Source: Candidatus Angelobacter sp. | GTDB lineage: Bacteria > Acidobacteriota > Terriglobia > Terriglobales > Acidobacteriaceae | Assembly (NCBI GenBank): GCA_025462835.1 | Contig: JAOAPH010000060.1 | Span: 1-52,712 of the forward strand | Length of the DNA stretch: 52,712 nucleotides | Direction: 5' to 3' | Part shown: one piece after another, positions 25,594 to 34,616 of the stretch | Position numbering within the stretch: position 1 is the stretch's first letter | Layout of the letters: every line of letters starts with the position of its first letter | Made by a program: the position numbers and the translations under genes | Notes under the pieces: model-generated | Told to the model about the DNA's origin: nothing | Seen by the model: only the letters and a program-made list of their open reading frames with translations | Database searches by the model: none

Positions 25594-27321
25594 CTATTCC
25601 ACCGCAAATTTTGCCGATGGAATCGGGTTAATCGTCTGCTTCGAAATATTGTCATTCACTTTGATGTTGAGCTGATAAACGCCCGGCGGCACACTCGCCA
25701 ATGAAAGCGATTTCTCAACAGTGAATTGATCGCCGGTGTTACCACTCTCTCCGCTGTTCTCGGTCGTATGCACGACGGGCTGGTTCGTCGCGGTGTTCAC
25801 GATCTCATATTCAATTGTTGCAGATGACTTGTTTGTTTTCTGGTCTACGCCCAGGTTATAAACCTGCATCCAGAAATTGATTTTCTCAGTCTTCTTGAAA
25901 ATGGTGGGCTTGCCATCGGCAGAATTCACGCGAGGCCGCACTTTGGTGGTGCCAATCACAAAGCTGCCGGTGCCAACATCACGCGTCGGCACTTTTTCCA
26001 TCTTGTCGGCCAGGATCAGGGTGCTCGCAACCAGGCCACGATCTTCACCCATGTTGGGTACTAGAATGCCGGTGCGCCACGTCCCTAGCCGTCCTTCACC
26101 GTTGGCAACGTCCTTCACCACCACGTCCACGCGATAACGGCCGCTTCGAAGCGGCAGCGCCTTCCAGTACACGGAAGACTTCTGGACCGCGTTGGGCAGA
26201 AGTTCTTTAGGGACATCAATGGTGACTGTGTCCTCAAACGTTTGCGCCACTCTTCCCGTCAAGGTCGTTACTCTGCCGAAGATGTTTACCAGGCCGTGCG
26301 AGACGCCCTCTTTTTCGACGAACGTTACATCCTTGTTCTTGATCTGGATCGTGATCGGGACCAGCACCGTATCTTCTGTGACTTTTACGAAATCCACGCG
26401 CACATCAAACGGCATCAAGTTGTAACGAATCTTGGTGGAAACAACCTCTTCCAAGTCCTTGAACTTGACGGTAGGAGAACGGCTCAACTTCGCAAACTGT
26501 TCCAACCGGTCAAACTGCTTTGCCTGAATGTCGCTATTGAAAGCGCCCCGGCCAAGTCTTTCCATGCCGCCAGTAAAGCGGTCGGTCTTGCTTGCCAATC
26601 CCATGGCTTCATAATCAGTGAGGCCCGCTCCCGGGACGTTGAGCAACGCGTCCTTCTTTGAGCGGTCCATCGTCATTTCATACTTACCGCACATGCAGTC
26701 ATCGACAAACTCGATCTCAACTTCATTGCCAATGCCTTCGATGTAGCGATAACGCCAAGTCTCAAACGGATAAGTAGAGGTCGATCCGCCACCTTCTTCT
26801 TGCGGACGCTGATAGCTGCCACCGCTGGGGTGAGAATCGATCGTATCTGCAGGCCCGAAGACTACATAAATCCGTCCGCGATCGGTCCTCCACCCTTGCA
26901 CACCGGATGCAAAGTGCTCGTTGGCATATGCGATGCGACGGTAGTGCTCTTCCTTGAATTCGTTCTCGACTGTATCTGGAGTGGGATCGCGACGTTGCCA
27001 GAACGCTTCGATGAACTGGTCGCGCTCTTCGTCATTGGACAGCTGCTTAAAGGCGGAGAGTTCTTCGGGAGTGATGATCCACTTCACATCGTTCTCAAGC
27101 CACTTCTTATATTCCTGCCCAACCTCTTTTTTGAATGCCTTGGCATTCTTCTTTTGCTGTTCAGGAGAAATGTCGCGCTTCAGCGGATCGACTTCCTGGG
27201 CGGAAGGGGTCTTTTTGGATGTACCGGATTTTTGCTCGTCTGAGGATTGGCCTAAAGCTGTAAAGGAGCCGAATGCTATAAGGGCTAAAATTGCATAACG
27301 AGATCGGGGATAAAAGGACAT
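25594..27321 (-). CDS. GWxTD domain-containing exported protein
   Basis: A 575-residue protein with a signal peptide (SFYPRSRYAILALIAFGSFT ending in LGQ). Its GWxTD domain spans about residues 65-200: KWIITPEELSAFKQL, EAFWQRRDPTPDT, then GWRTDRGRIYVVFGPAD, which names the family. The C-terminal half is beta-rich. GWxTD proteins are common in Acidobacteriota and Bacteroidota with no settled function. The frame is open for 81 more codons upstream, but the ATG at 27321 has AGGAG (27332-27336), directly starts the signal peptide, and lies downstream of a good promoter, so I chose it. It is followed by the small barrel gene 42 bases downstream. Confidence 0.85.
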   Translation of the reverse strand: MSFYPRSRYAILALIAFGSFTALGQSSDEQKSGTSKKTPSAQEVDPLKRDISPEQQKKNAKAFKKEVGQEYKKWLENDVKWIITPEELSAFKQLSNDEERDQFIEAFWQRRDPTPDTVENEFKEEHYRRIAYANEHFASGVQGWRTDRGRIYVVFGPADTIDSHPSGGSYQRPQEEGGGSTSTYPFETWRYRYIEGIGNEVEIEFVDDCMCGKYEMTMDRSKKDALLNVPGAGLTDYEAMGLASKTDRFTGGMERLGRGAFNSDIQAKQFDRLEQFAKLSRSPTVKFKDLEEVVSTKIRYNLMPFDVRVDFVKVTEDTVLVPITIQIKNKDVTFVEKEGVSHGLVNIFGRVTTLTGRVAQTFEDTVTIDVPKELLPNAVQKSSVYWKALPLRSGRYRVDVVVKDVANGEGRLGTWRTGILVPNMGEDRGLVASTLILADKMEKVPTRDVGTGSFVIGTTKVRPRVNSADGKPTIFKKTEKINFWMQVYNLGVDQKTNKSSATIEYEIVNTATNQPVVHTTENSGESGNTGDQFTVEKSLSLASVPPGVYQLNIKVNDNISKQTINPIPSAKFAVE

Positions 27322-27792
27322 TTTCAAACTGCTCCTCAACGACCCAATACGAATACACTTTTGGGTGTTTAATTGTAAGATTTTGCTGAGCAGAAAGCAA
27401 GGTAATCCGCTCTTGCCTTCCAGCTCCGCCAAGCCTGCAAATTGCTCATTTTCTACATACTTAATCCTAGTACCACGATAGTCGACCGGGTGGCACAAGT
27501 TGTCGTATCCTTTTGCCAAGTCCCGCCAGACGGAAACCCTCAAACCGCTCACGCAATCGAACAAACAAGCTATAATCTTCTCTCAATTCCGCAATTCAAT
27601 TTCATTCAAATGGGAAGATCTCTTCCTTACCAGGTGGATGGGCACTTGAACCTGAAAACCCAGATCCATAGATATAGTTTTTGAAACTTATGCCGGTTCT
27701 TTGACGTACAACATACAGCATTTCGTGAACTCTAGTTCCCTTGTGTACAAAACTTCTAGACCTGCTCTCAGAAGAATAGGATTTAACTGCTC
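27322..27792. other. Divergent intergenic region (GWxTD / MacA-like)
   Basis: It separates leftward and rightward genes and should hold promoters for both. A leftward promoter is visible at 27372-27400. No rightward promoter with good spacing was found. The open frames here (for example 27442-27684) have no family resemblance and no ribosome site. Confidence 0.5.
27372..27400 (-). promoter_or_regulatory. Sigma-70-like promoter for the GWxTD gene
   Basis: Read leftward: TTGCTT (-35, 27400-27395), a 17-base spacer, and TACAAT (-10, 27377-27372, five of six matches). Transcription would start near 27365, leaving a short leader of about 45 bases with AGGAG before the ATG at 27321. Confidence 0.5.
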
Positions 27793-29172
27793 ATGAAGAA
27801 GATAGTGATAATCGTGGTAATCGTTGTGGTCGTGATCGGCATTGTTGCGTTCACCGTCACTCAAAGCCAGCGCAATGCTGTGGCCGTGCAGACCGGACCG
27901 GTCGCGCCGCAGGATTTGGCCACGGTGGTTAGTGCTTCGGGCGAGATCAAGCCCAAGACTTACGTCAATGTTGGCGCAAACGCGATGGGCAGAATCATGA
28001 AATTGCACGTCAAGGAAGGCGAGCACGTTAAGCAGGGCCAGTTGCTGGCGCAATTAGAGAGCGTGCAACCTGCTGCTGAAGTCGCCGCCCAGAAGGCGGG
28101 TGTCAATGCCAATCAGACAGATGCCGTAGCTGCTGAAGCCGCGATGAGGACCAACGTCGCTGATTGGAATCGTGCGAAAGCCGATGCCGCCAGGGCCAAG
28201 CTTGATTTCGACCGCGCAGAAGGCCTTTACAAAGCACAGCTGATTGCCAAGTCTGAATATGACAGCAAGAAGGCGGCATTCGAAGTTGCTGATGCCCAAG
28301 TTGCGCAAGCGCAGGCTCGAATTAATCAATCAAAGGCGCAGATGGACTCCGCTCAGGGGCACATTGCACAAGCTCGCGCCAATTTATCTAGTGCCGCTGA
28401 TCGGCTGGACAAGACTACTTACACCGCCCCTTTTGATGGCGTGATCACCAACCTTCCTGTTCGCGAGGGCGAGACCGTTGTCATGGGCATCCAGAATTCA
28501 CCCGGCAGTTTGCTGATGACGCTGGCTGATTTGTCCGTGATTACCGCGGAAGTAAAAGTGGACGAAACTGACATTGTGAATCTTCGGCTAGGGCAGGCGG
28601 CGGACGTGACCATTGACGCCATCCCTGGAAAGATCTTCAAGGGACACGTCACTGAGATCGGCAACAACGCGGTGCTGCGCTCCAGTGGATTAGCCACCAC
28701 TCAGACCACCACGGGCAGCCAGGAAGCCAAGGATTTTAAGGTAGTCGTGACGCTCGATAATCCTCCTGACAATTTGCGTCCCGGCCTCTCTACGACGGCA
28801 AAGATCACCACGGCTTCCAAAGCAAACGTGCTAGCGATTCCGATCCAGGCACTCACCATCCGCAGCACAAAAGATCTTGAAAAGGCCGCCAACAAGGGCT
28901 CAGCCCAAGCAGCTGCTCCCGTTTCCCCAGGTAAAAAGGACGAGGAGATCCAGGGCGTCTTCAAGATCTCGAGAGAAGGCGGATCGACGAAAGTAAAGTT
29001 CGTTCCCGTCAAGACTGGTATCACCGGCAGCACGGACATCGAGGTTCTAGACGGATTGTCGAAGGACGACCAGATAGTCACCGGCAGCTACAAGATTCTG
29101 CGTACCCTGAAGAACGGCGCAACGGTTAAAATCGATAATAGTGTTCAGAAGAAAGACGAAGAGAAATCCTAA
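27793..29172 (+). CDS. HlyD/MacA-type periplasmic adaptor protein
   Basis: A 459-residue membrane-fusion protein. Residues 4-24 form an N-terminal membrane anchor. It continues with a barrel-sandwich/lipoyl half-motif (GRIMKLHVKEGEHVKQGQLL), a long Ala/Gln-rich alpha-hairpin (about 90-205), the second lipoyl half (TYTAPFDGVITNLPVREGE) and a beta-barrel region (ITAEVKVDETDIVNL). A 40-residue Lys/Ala-rich insert follows before the membrane-proximal domain. It would link an inner-membrane ABC transporter of the MacB type to an outer-membrane channel. The next gene encodes the ATPase, but no permease gene follows. Start ATG; the ribosome site is weak. Confidence 0.88.
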   Translation: MKKIVIIVVIVVVVIGIVAFTVTQSQRNAVAVQTGPVAPQDLATVVSASGEIKPKTYVNVGANAMGRIMKLHVKEGEHVKQGQLLAQLESVQPAAEVAAQKAGVNANQTDAVAAEAAMRTNVADWNRAKADAARAKLDFDRAEGLYKAQLIAKSEYDSKKAAFEVADAQVAQAQARINQSKAQMDSAQGHIAQARANLSSAADRLDKTTYTAPFDGVITNLPVREGETVVMGIQNSPGSLLMTLADLSVITAEVKVDETDIVNLRLGQAADVTIDAIPGKIFKGHVTEIGNNAVLRSSGLATTQTTTGSQEAKDFKVVVTLDNPPDNLRPGLSTTAKITTASKANVLAIPIQALTIRSTKDLEKAANKGSAQAAAPVSPGKKDEEIQGVFKISREGGSTKVKFVPVKTGITGSTDIEVLDGLSKDDQIVTGSYKILRTLKNGATVKIDNSVQKKDEEKS

Positions 29173-29194
29173 CCATCCGGTCTTCAGCGAGTCT

Positions 29195-29269
29195 AAAAGT
29201 TGGGAACAAATCGGGCGGGGCCTTCGTTTCATAGAAAGGGCGCAGTCCGGGAGATCCTTCCCAACTTTT
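29195..29269 (+). repeat. 12-base inverted repeat between adaptor and ATPase genes
   Basis: AAAAGTTGGGAA (29195-29206) and TTCCCAACTTTT (29258-29269) are perfect complements around 51 GC-rich bases. The element fills most of the 121-base gap, ending 24 bases before the ATPase start. The second arm ends in TTTT, so it could terminate some transcripts or protect the upstream mRNA. A small mobile palindromic element is the alternative. Confidence 0.6.
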
Positions 29270-29293
29270 GGCCTATAGAGTAGGAGAGCCGCA

Positions 29294-30043
29294 ATGGTAA
29301 GTTTTGCCCCTGAATTACGCGAGGAACCATCGATGACACCATCCAGCGACTGCATGATCAGTGTTCAGGACCTATGGAAGACCTATGAAATGGGTTCTGA
29401 ACAGGTACATGCACTGCGCGGCGTTGATCTGCAGATCGACCGCAACGAGTATGTAGCCATCATGGGACCTTCGGGCTCAGGCAAGTCCACGTTGATGAAC
29501 CTTATCGGCTGCCTGGATACGCCCACCCAAGGCAAATACTGGCTCAACGGACATCTCGTCAGCGAGCTCGACGACGACGAACTTGCTCGCATCCGTAACA
29601 AGGAGATCGGCTTCGTATTTCAGACATTCAATCTCCTCGCTCGCGCCACTGCATTGCATAATGTCGAATTGCCGCTGATCTACAACGGCACTCCGGCGGA
29701 TGTCCGCATCGAGCGCGCCAAAGAAGCCTTGCGACAGGTGGACCTGGAATCCCGCATGTCTCACAAGCCGAATGAACTCTCTGGCGGACAACGTCAGCGT
29801 GTCGCCATCGCGCGCGCACTGGTCAATGATCCCTCCATCATCCTGGCTGACGAACCCACGGGAAACCTGGATTCGCAGACCGGAATAGAGATCATGGCGC
29901 TGCTGGATAATCTGCATCGCAAAGGCAATACCATCGTGCTGGTCACGCACGAGCACGACATCGCCGAGTATGCGCACCGGGTCATCCACATCAAGGACGG
30001 CAAGGTTTCCAAGGACGAACGGAAGAGCGTGGCGAAAGCCTAG
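29294..30043 (+). CDS. ABC transporter ATP-binding protein (MacB/LolD family)
   Basis: A 249-residue ATPase. It has Walker [11 protein letters not shown]-loop VFQTFNLL, signature [15 protein letters not shown], Walker [11 protein letters not shown]-loop NLDS and the H-loop His in [27 protein letters not shown] and the overall pattern place it with LolD/MacB/FtsE-type mechanotransmission transporters. The ATG has AGGAGA upstream; an internal ATG at 29333 with GAGGAA is also possible. It should pair with the adaptor upstream and with a MacB-type permease encoded elsewhere, because a terminator follows directly. Substrate is unknown. Confidence 0.9.
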   Translation: MVSFAPELREEPSMTPSSDCMISVQDLWKTYEMGSEQVHALRGVDLQIDRNEYVAIMGPSGSGKSTLMNLIGCLDTPTQGKYWLNGHLVSELDDDELARIRNKEIGFVFQTFNLLARATALHNVELPLIYNGTPADVRIERAKEALRQVDLESRMSHKPNELSGGQRQRVAIARALVNDPSIILADEPTGNLDSQTGIEIMALLDNLHRKGNTIVLVTHEHDIAEYAHRVIHIKDGKVSKDERKSVAKA

Positions 30044-30055
30044 TTTTCACCAACT

Positions 30056-30085
30056 AAAAAAGCCTCCCAAGCGGGAGGCTTTTTT
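30056..30085. terminator. Strong bidirectional Rho-independent terminator
   Basis: A perfect 13-pair stem (AAAAAAGCCTCCC with GGGAGGCTTTTTT, loop AAGC). The T-run follows the GC stem on both strands, so it ends the rightward adaptor/ATPase transcript and the leftward RNase E/G transcript. Confidence 0.9.
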
Positions 30086-30108
30086 ATTGATCGATGTCGA
30101 CTTGCAAA

Positions 30109-33100
30109 CTAGAGGATGTCGAACTGCTCCTGGTGCTGTAATGGATCGCTCTTCACGATAACCGTCTTCTTGACGACTTCTTCCATTTCCAACAGCCACT
30201 TGCCGCCACTCTCTTTCAATGCCTTGCCCACTTCTGGATTCACGCGCAATGTGACCTGCGAGCCGTCGAGATGTCTCGACATCTTGCGCAGCTCCACATA
30301 AATCTCATTGCACACGGTGGCCACACTCTTGATCATGCCAGTGCCGGTGCAGTAGTTGCACTGCGTTCCCAGAGTGCGTTCCAGCGACTGCTTCACGCGT
30401 TTTCGGGTGATAGCGACCAGACCGAAGTCGTTAAACTGAAGCACCTTCGACGGCGAACGATCAGCCTTCAACGCCTCTTCGAGCGCCTGCATCACTTTCT
30501 GCCGGTTCTTGCGCTCGTCCATGTCAATGAAGTCGATGACGATGATTCCGCCGAGGTCGCGCAACCGGATCTGGCGCACGATCTCCTTGATGGCATCGAC
30601 GTTCGTCTTCACGATGGTGTCTTCAAGACGCGCCGTCTTGCCGACATATTTGCCGGTGTTGATGTCAATGGCGACGAGCGCTTCCGTCTGGTTGATGACG
30701 ATGTAACCGCCGCTTTTCAGCCATACTTTTGACTTCAACGCCTTGTTGATCTCATCCTGCACATTGAACTGTTCGAAAAGCGGAGTCTCTTTCGTGTACA
30801 GCTTCACGCGCCGCACCAATGAAGGCTGGAACCGGCTGGCGAAACGCAGGATGCGCTCGTATTCCTGTTCGCTGTCGACCCAGATCTGCGAGAACGTGGT
30901 GGTGACTTGATCACGCAGGATTCTCTCCACCAGATTCAGATCGTGATAGATCAACGCCGGCGCTTTGGAGGTTTCCGCGCGCTGCTTAATCTCATTCCAC
31001 AAGTTGATGAGGAATCGAATGTCGGCACGCAAGTCTTCTTCGCTCGCCCCCGCAGCTGCGGTGCGAACGATGAACCCTCCGTGCGACTGGCCCTTCTCGC
31101 TGATCAGGATGCGCTTTAGGCGCTGGCGCTCTTCTTCCGATCCGATCTTTCGCGAGACCCCGGTGTGGTTCACCGTGGGCATGAATACTAGAAAACGCCC
31201 AGGCAGCGCGATATGACTGGTGATGCGCGCGCCCTTTTTCGCCATCGGTTCTTTGGCGATCTGCACCAGTATCTCCTGGCCTTCTTTCAATAGATCATTG
31301 ATCTGCGGCATGGGGCCGCGGGGAACATTCCGGCGCGGGCCTCCGCCGGATCGCATAGGACGGCGCTGATTATGGCCTTTTCGGCCCCCGCGTCCGCGTT
31401 CGTAACGGCCCCGCTCAGTCTTTTGCTGGAACCCCGCAGTGCCTGCAGGCGCTCGCAATTCGGCGCGACCTGCGTAATTGGGATCATCCGGATCACCTTG
31501 CTCCGCGCGGTCCTGTGCGCCATCGGCATCGGCCAACATCTCGGCATGTTCGAACTCTTCGGATTCGTCTTCTGCTTCGGCGAAGTCGTCTTCCTCATCG
31601 TCCTCTTCAGATTCCTCGGATTCCTCCGGCTCGACTTCCGACAAATAGCCATCAGACTTGGTCTGCTCACGGCTCTCGGCCAACGCTGCGGCCAGTCCTT
31701 CACCGGCGGCGATGACCTCGTCTTCACGGTGATCAGCGACGTCAAGGGTCTGCTCTTCGAGGTCTTCGTATTCGGCTTCATCGAAATGCTCGGCCAGCGG
31801 AGAGGCATCGTGCTCCTCTTCGGTGATGACTTCTTCTTCGATCACACCTTGTCCGGGACTGAAGTTGTAATCCCCGGTGCCACGCTGTTCGGGTTCGGAA
31901 ATCTCTTCTGCCTGAGGCGATCTCTCCTCAAGATGTGCGTGCTGCTCTGCAACATTTTGCGGCTCAGGCGTCACTGACTCAAACGGAGCAGCAATAGTCT
32001 GATCGTCATATCGTGCTTCCGTCGCGGCGGAACGTTCATGCGCTTCGTCGATCTTTGTCGCGGAGACTGGCGCAGCTTCCGTTGGCGCGGGGCGATTGCG
32101 GTACTTGGCCAGCGATTCACCAGCAAGGATGCCATGACTCGCGGACAGCGCTCCGGTCGGAACAGAAACCTCCGTCGACGGGCGCGGAGCTGGCTTCTCA
32201 AACCGCGAATAGGTGCGGGTCTCAGTCGGCTCGGTCTTCGGCGACTTCGCCTCAGCTTGCGGGTTGTATTTTGCCAGGCTTTCACCGGGCAACAAGATCC
32301 GCTGCGGCTTCTGTTGCTGCTCTGTTTTCTGTTGCTGATGAGGCTGCTGCTTTTCCCGCACTGGAGGACGTTCGCGTCGAGGCTCAGGTTCTGCGGCTGG
32401 CGCAGTAGCGGTTCCTACAATTTCTTCCTGCTCGTCAGCTATTTCTTCAACGTGCGATTTATACTCCGGCTGCTCTTGCTCGTGCTGGTCAGCTTCCGAA
32501 AAATCGGCAACTTGTTCGTGCTCTTCGCCTGCCGGCGTCTCTGCGGGCTGTGCAAATTTCGATTCGCTGAGACCACCTCTTCCGCGGCGGCGTCCGCGAC
32601 GTCCACGCCATCTGCGGGGCCCACGATCCGTTCCGTCTCCTGCGGCTTGCGTCGGCAGTGTCTCTGATGTCGCCGCCTCGGTCGATACGGATTCCTCAGC
32701 AGGCTCGGCTGTTAGTTCTTCTACTTCCGCTGCCTCGGTCGGAGGACGCTGCAACGCGGACGCGCTTGCGGCGCGCTGTTGCTCGGAACGACGCCCACGA
32801 TGTTCATGACGCCTCCCGGAAGGCTTCTCAGGACGCTCTTCTGATTGTTGTTCAGTTGCCTTTGCGGGTAGAACAACGTCAAGATCGTCCTGGTCTTCTA
32901 CTTCTTCAAGGAAATCTGTTACGTAGAGGAAGGCATCGCGTTCCAATCCGATATCGACAAAGGCCGACTGCATGCCGGGAAGCACGCGGGTGACTCTGCC
33001 TTTGTATATGGAACCTGCGAGGGTGTACTCGTTCTCGCGTTCGAAAAATACTTCTACAACCTGATCATCTTCCACCACCGCAAGTTTTGTCTCATGCGGT

Positions 33101-33129
33101 GTTGAAGTGACAAATAATTCTTTTGACAT
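30109..33129 (-). CDS. rng: Ribonuclease E/G with large charged insertion
   Basis: A 1006-residue endoribonuclease. Residues 1-85 begin the S1 domain (TLAGSIYKGRVTRVLPGMQS, AFVDIGLERDAFLYV). A low-complexity insertion of about 520 residues follows, rich in Glu, Gln, Arg and Pro, with an Arg/Gly patch (RRWRGRRGRRRGRGG) and a long acidic stretch. The catalytic core resumes at about residue 606: INDLLKEGQEILVQI, then AIDINTGKYVG, IVIDFIDMDERKNR (catalytic Asp pair), and the zinc-link CNYCTGTGMI. It processes rRNA and turns over mRNA. E. coli RNase E carries its disordered scaffold at the C-terminus; here the disordered part sits within the N-terminal S1 region. GGAG lies upstream of the ATG. Family certain; E versus G uncertain. 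Confidence 0.93.
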   Translation of the reverse strand: MSKELFVTSTPHETKLAVVEDDQVVEVFFERENEYTLAGSIYKGRVTRVLPGMQSAFVDIGLERDAFLYVTDFLEEVEDQDDLDVVLPAKATEQQSEERPEKPSGRRHEHRGRRSEQQRAASASALQRPPTEAAEVEELTAEPAEESVSTEAATSETLPTQAAGDGTDRGPRRWRGRRGRRRGRGGLSESKFAQPAETPAGEEHEQVADFSEADQHEQEQPEYKSHVEEIADEQEEIVGTATAPAAEPEPRRERPPVREKQQPHQQQKTEQQQKPQRILLPGESLAKYNPQAEAKSPKTEPTETRTYSRFEKPAPRPSTEVSVPTGALSASHGILAGESLAKYRNRPAPTEAAPVSATKIDEAHERSAATEARYDDQTIAAPFESVTPEPQNVAEQHAHLEERSPQAEEISEPEQRGTGDYNFSPGQGVIEEEVITEEEHDASPLAEHFDEAEYEDLEEQTLDVADHREDEVIAAGEGLAAALAESREQTKSDGYLSEVEPEESEESEEDDEEDDFAEAEDESEEFEHAEMLADADGAQDRAEQGDPDDPNYAGRAELRAPAGTAGFQQKTERGRYERGRGGRKGHNQRRPMRSGGGPRRNVPRGPMPQINDLLKEGQEILVQIAKEPMAKKGARITSHIALPGRFLVFMPTVNHTGVSRKIGSEEERQRLKRILISEKGQSHGGFIVRTAAAGASEEDLRADIRFLINLWNEIKQRAETSKAPALIYHDLNLVERILRDQVTTTFSQIWVDSEQEYERILRFASRFQPSLVRRVKLYTKETPLFEQFNVQDEINKALKSKVWLKSGGYIVINQTEALVAIDINTGKYVGKTARLEDTIVKTNVDAIKEIVRQIRLRDLGGIIVIDFIDMDERKNRQKVMQALEEALKADRSPSKVLQFNDFGLVAITRKRVKQSLERTLGTQCNYCTGTGMIKSVATVCNEIYVELRKMSRHLDGSQVTLRVNPEVGKALKESGGKWLLEMEEVVKKTVIVKSDPLQHQEQFDIL

Positions 33130-33503
33130 GCTAACTCCGGTACACGGCGTCTTTCATTTCGCCGTGACAGACCGGCTTAGCGGAGGCGAGACTGAGGAAG
33201 GGATTTCAGTGCGCGAGCAAGGCAAGGCTGTACCAATAGTATTGGCACCGCCCGAATACGAATCTGATTTTGATTTTGCAATTTCAAATTCTTTGCACCT
33301 TTTTCGCAAAGGCTCTGCCTGGTGTGGCCGCACTCCCCAGAACCTGCTGGAGGGGGCCGTTATCCACCCGGGCATGGGCTTTCTCTGTAAATCCTTTCCG
33401 GTCAGGCACTTCGCTCTGTCGCCGGTTTGCCCTTTTATAACGAGAGGGCGAACGTAATTTTCTATTCTTTACTCCTGCCCTATGTCGGGCAGTTCTGGCG
33501 ATC
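33130..33503. other. Gap between rodA and RNase E/G genes
   Basis: No gene is recognised; short open frames on both strands lack family resemblance. It holds the leader of the RNase gene. Structures seen are a 13-base palindrome CCAATAGTATTGG (33233-33245) and a six-pair hairpin CTGCCC/GGGCAG (33475-33492) 12 bases after the rodA stop, without a T-run. A weak leftward -35/-10 pair may lie near 33260-33290. Confidence 0.4.
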
Positions 33504-34616
33504 TCAATTCACGAAGCGGCGCATGCGGACGTTCATAACAATCCCAAGCGCCAGAAACGTGAACATCACTGAGGAGCCGCCATAACTCATCAATGGTAAA
33601 GGGATTCCTGTGACCGGCATCATGCCGACCACCATTCCAATGTTGACCAGGATGTGGAAAACCAGTATGGCAACCACTCCCATGACAAGCATTGTGCCAG
33701 CGCGATCCGGCGCCGTTTGGGCATTCTGGATCAAGCGCATAAGCACAATGAAGTATAGCAGCAGGACCGCCGTCGCGCCTACGAATCCATGTTCCTCGGC
33801 GAAGGCGGCAAAGATGAAATCCGTGTGCGTAACTGGCAGAAACATGCCCTGGGTCTGCGTCCCGCCCGCTACTCCCTTCCCGAAAATGCCTCCATTCCCC
33901 ACCGCAATCAGGGATTGCTGAATCTGGTACCCCGACCCCTTGGGATCGTTTTCCGGATGCATAAAGTTGACTAGACGCTCCTTTTGGTAGGGTTTCAGGG
34001 CTTTCTTCCATGCCACCGGAACCACCAGCGCAACCGCCACAAGGATCACAGCCACGTGCTTGAATCGTATTCCTCCAAGGAATAGCCCTACAATCAACGC
34101 TGGAAGGTAGGTGAGTGAGGTACCGAGATCGGGTTGTTTGATCACGAGCAGGAAAGGCACCCCGGCAATCGCTCCAGCTTTGAGGATGTCCAGCCAGGTA
34201 ACGTCCTTCTGGTTGAGTGAACTGATGTATCTGGCCAGTGCGATGATCAGGACTAGTTTCACCCACTCGGACGGCTGAAAGAGCCCCAACCCTGGGATGC
34301 GTATCCATCGTTTGGCGCCCAGCGCCGTGTAGCCAAATGCCGTAACCGCAAGCAGGGCGACGATCGATGCCGCATACGCCCAATGGATATGCTCCAAAAG
34401 AAGGTGGTAATCGATGCGGCTGACGATGAACATGACCCCGATTCCCGCCAGCAGCCAATAAACCTGCTTGATGTGCACCGGAGTTCCCGCCGCAGTGTCT
34501 GCGAACTTGGTGTTGATGCTGGCGCTATATATCTGTAAAACGCCCAATGCCGATATCGCCATGATGAATCCGAACAATGCCCAATCGAAGTCGCGGAACG
34601 AAAGATTCTTGCCCAC
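33504..34616 (-). CDS. rodA: Peptidoglycan polymerase RodA (SEDS family)
   Basis: A 370-residue SEDS glycosyltransferase with ten predicted membrane segments. Motifs are LGAKRWIRIPGLGLFQPSEWVKLVLI, PDLGTSLTYLPALI (the catalytic-Asp region), LLTDFIFAAFAEEHGF-like HTDFIFAAFAEEHGF, and the ending GIPLPLMSYGGSSVMF. It polymerises lipid II during cell elongation together with its class B PBP partner, encoded directly upstream. The start is GTG, overlapping the mrdA stop by one base (TAGTG), so translation is coupled. It is the last gene of the mreBCD-mrdA-rodA run. Confidence 0.95.
   Translation of the reverse strand: MGKNLSFRDFDWALFGFIMAISALGVLQIYSASINTKFADTAAGTPVHIKQVYWLLAGIGVMFIVSRIDYHLLLEHIHWAYAASIVALLAVTAFGYTALGAKRWIRIPGLGLFQPSEWVKLVLIIALARYISSLNQKDVTWLDILKAGAIAGVPFLLVIKQPDLGTSLTYLPALIVGLFLGGIRFKHVAVILVAVALVVPVAWKKALKPYQKERLVNFMHPENDPKGSGYQIQQSLIAVGNGGIFGKGVAGGTQTQGMFLPVTHTDFIFAAFAEEHGFVGATAVLLLYFIVLMRLIQNAQTAPDRAGTMLVMGVVAILVFHILVNIGMVVGMMPVTGIPLPLMSYGGSSVMFTFLALGIVMNVRMRRFVN

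Noticed and set aside
27442-27684. 80-codon frame between the GWxTD and adaptor genes
   Set aside because: Lies in a divergent promoter region, no ribosome site, no homology pattern.
33469-34458. A 329-codon leftward frame overlapping rodA
   Set aside because: It shadows rodA in another frame, is rich in Gly/Arg/His/Pro and matches no family, while rodA itself is unmistakable.
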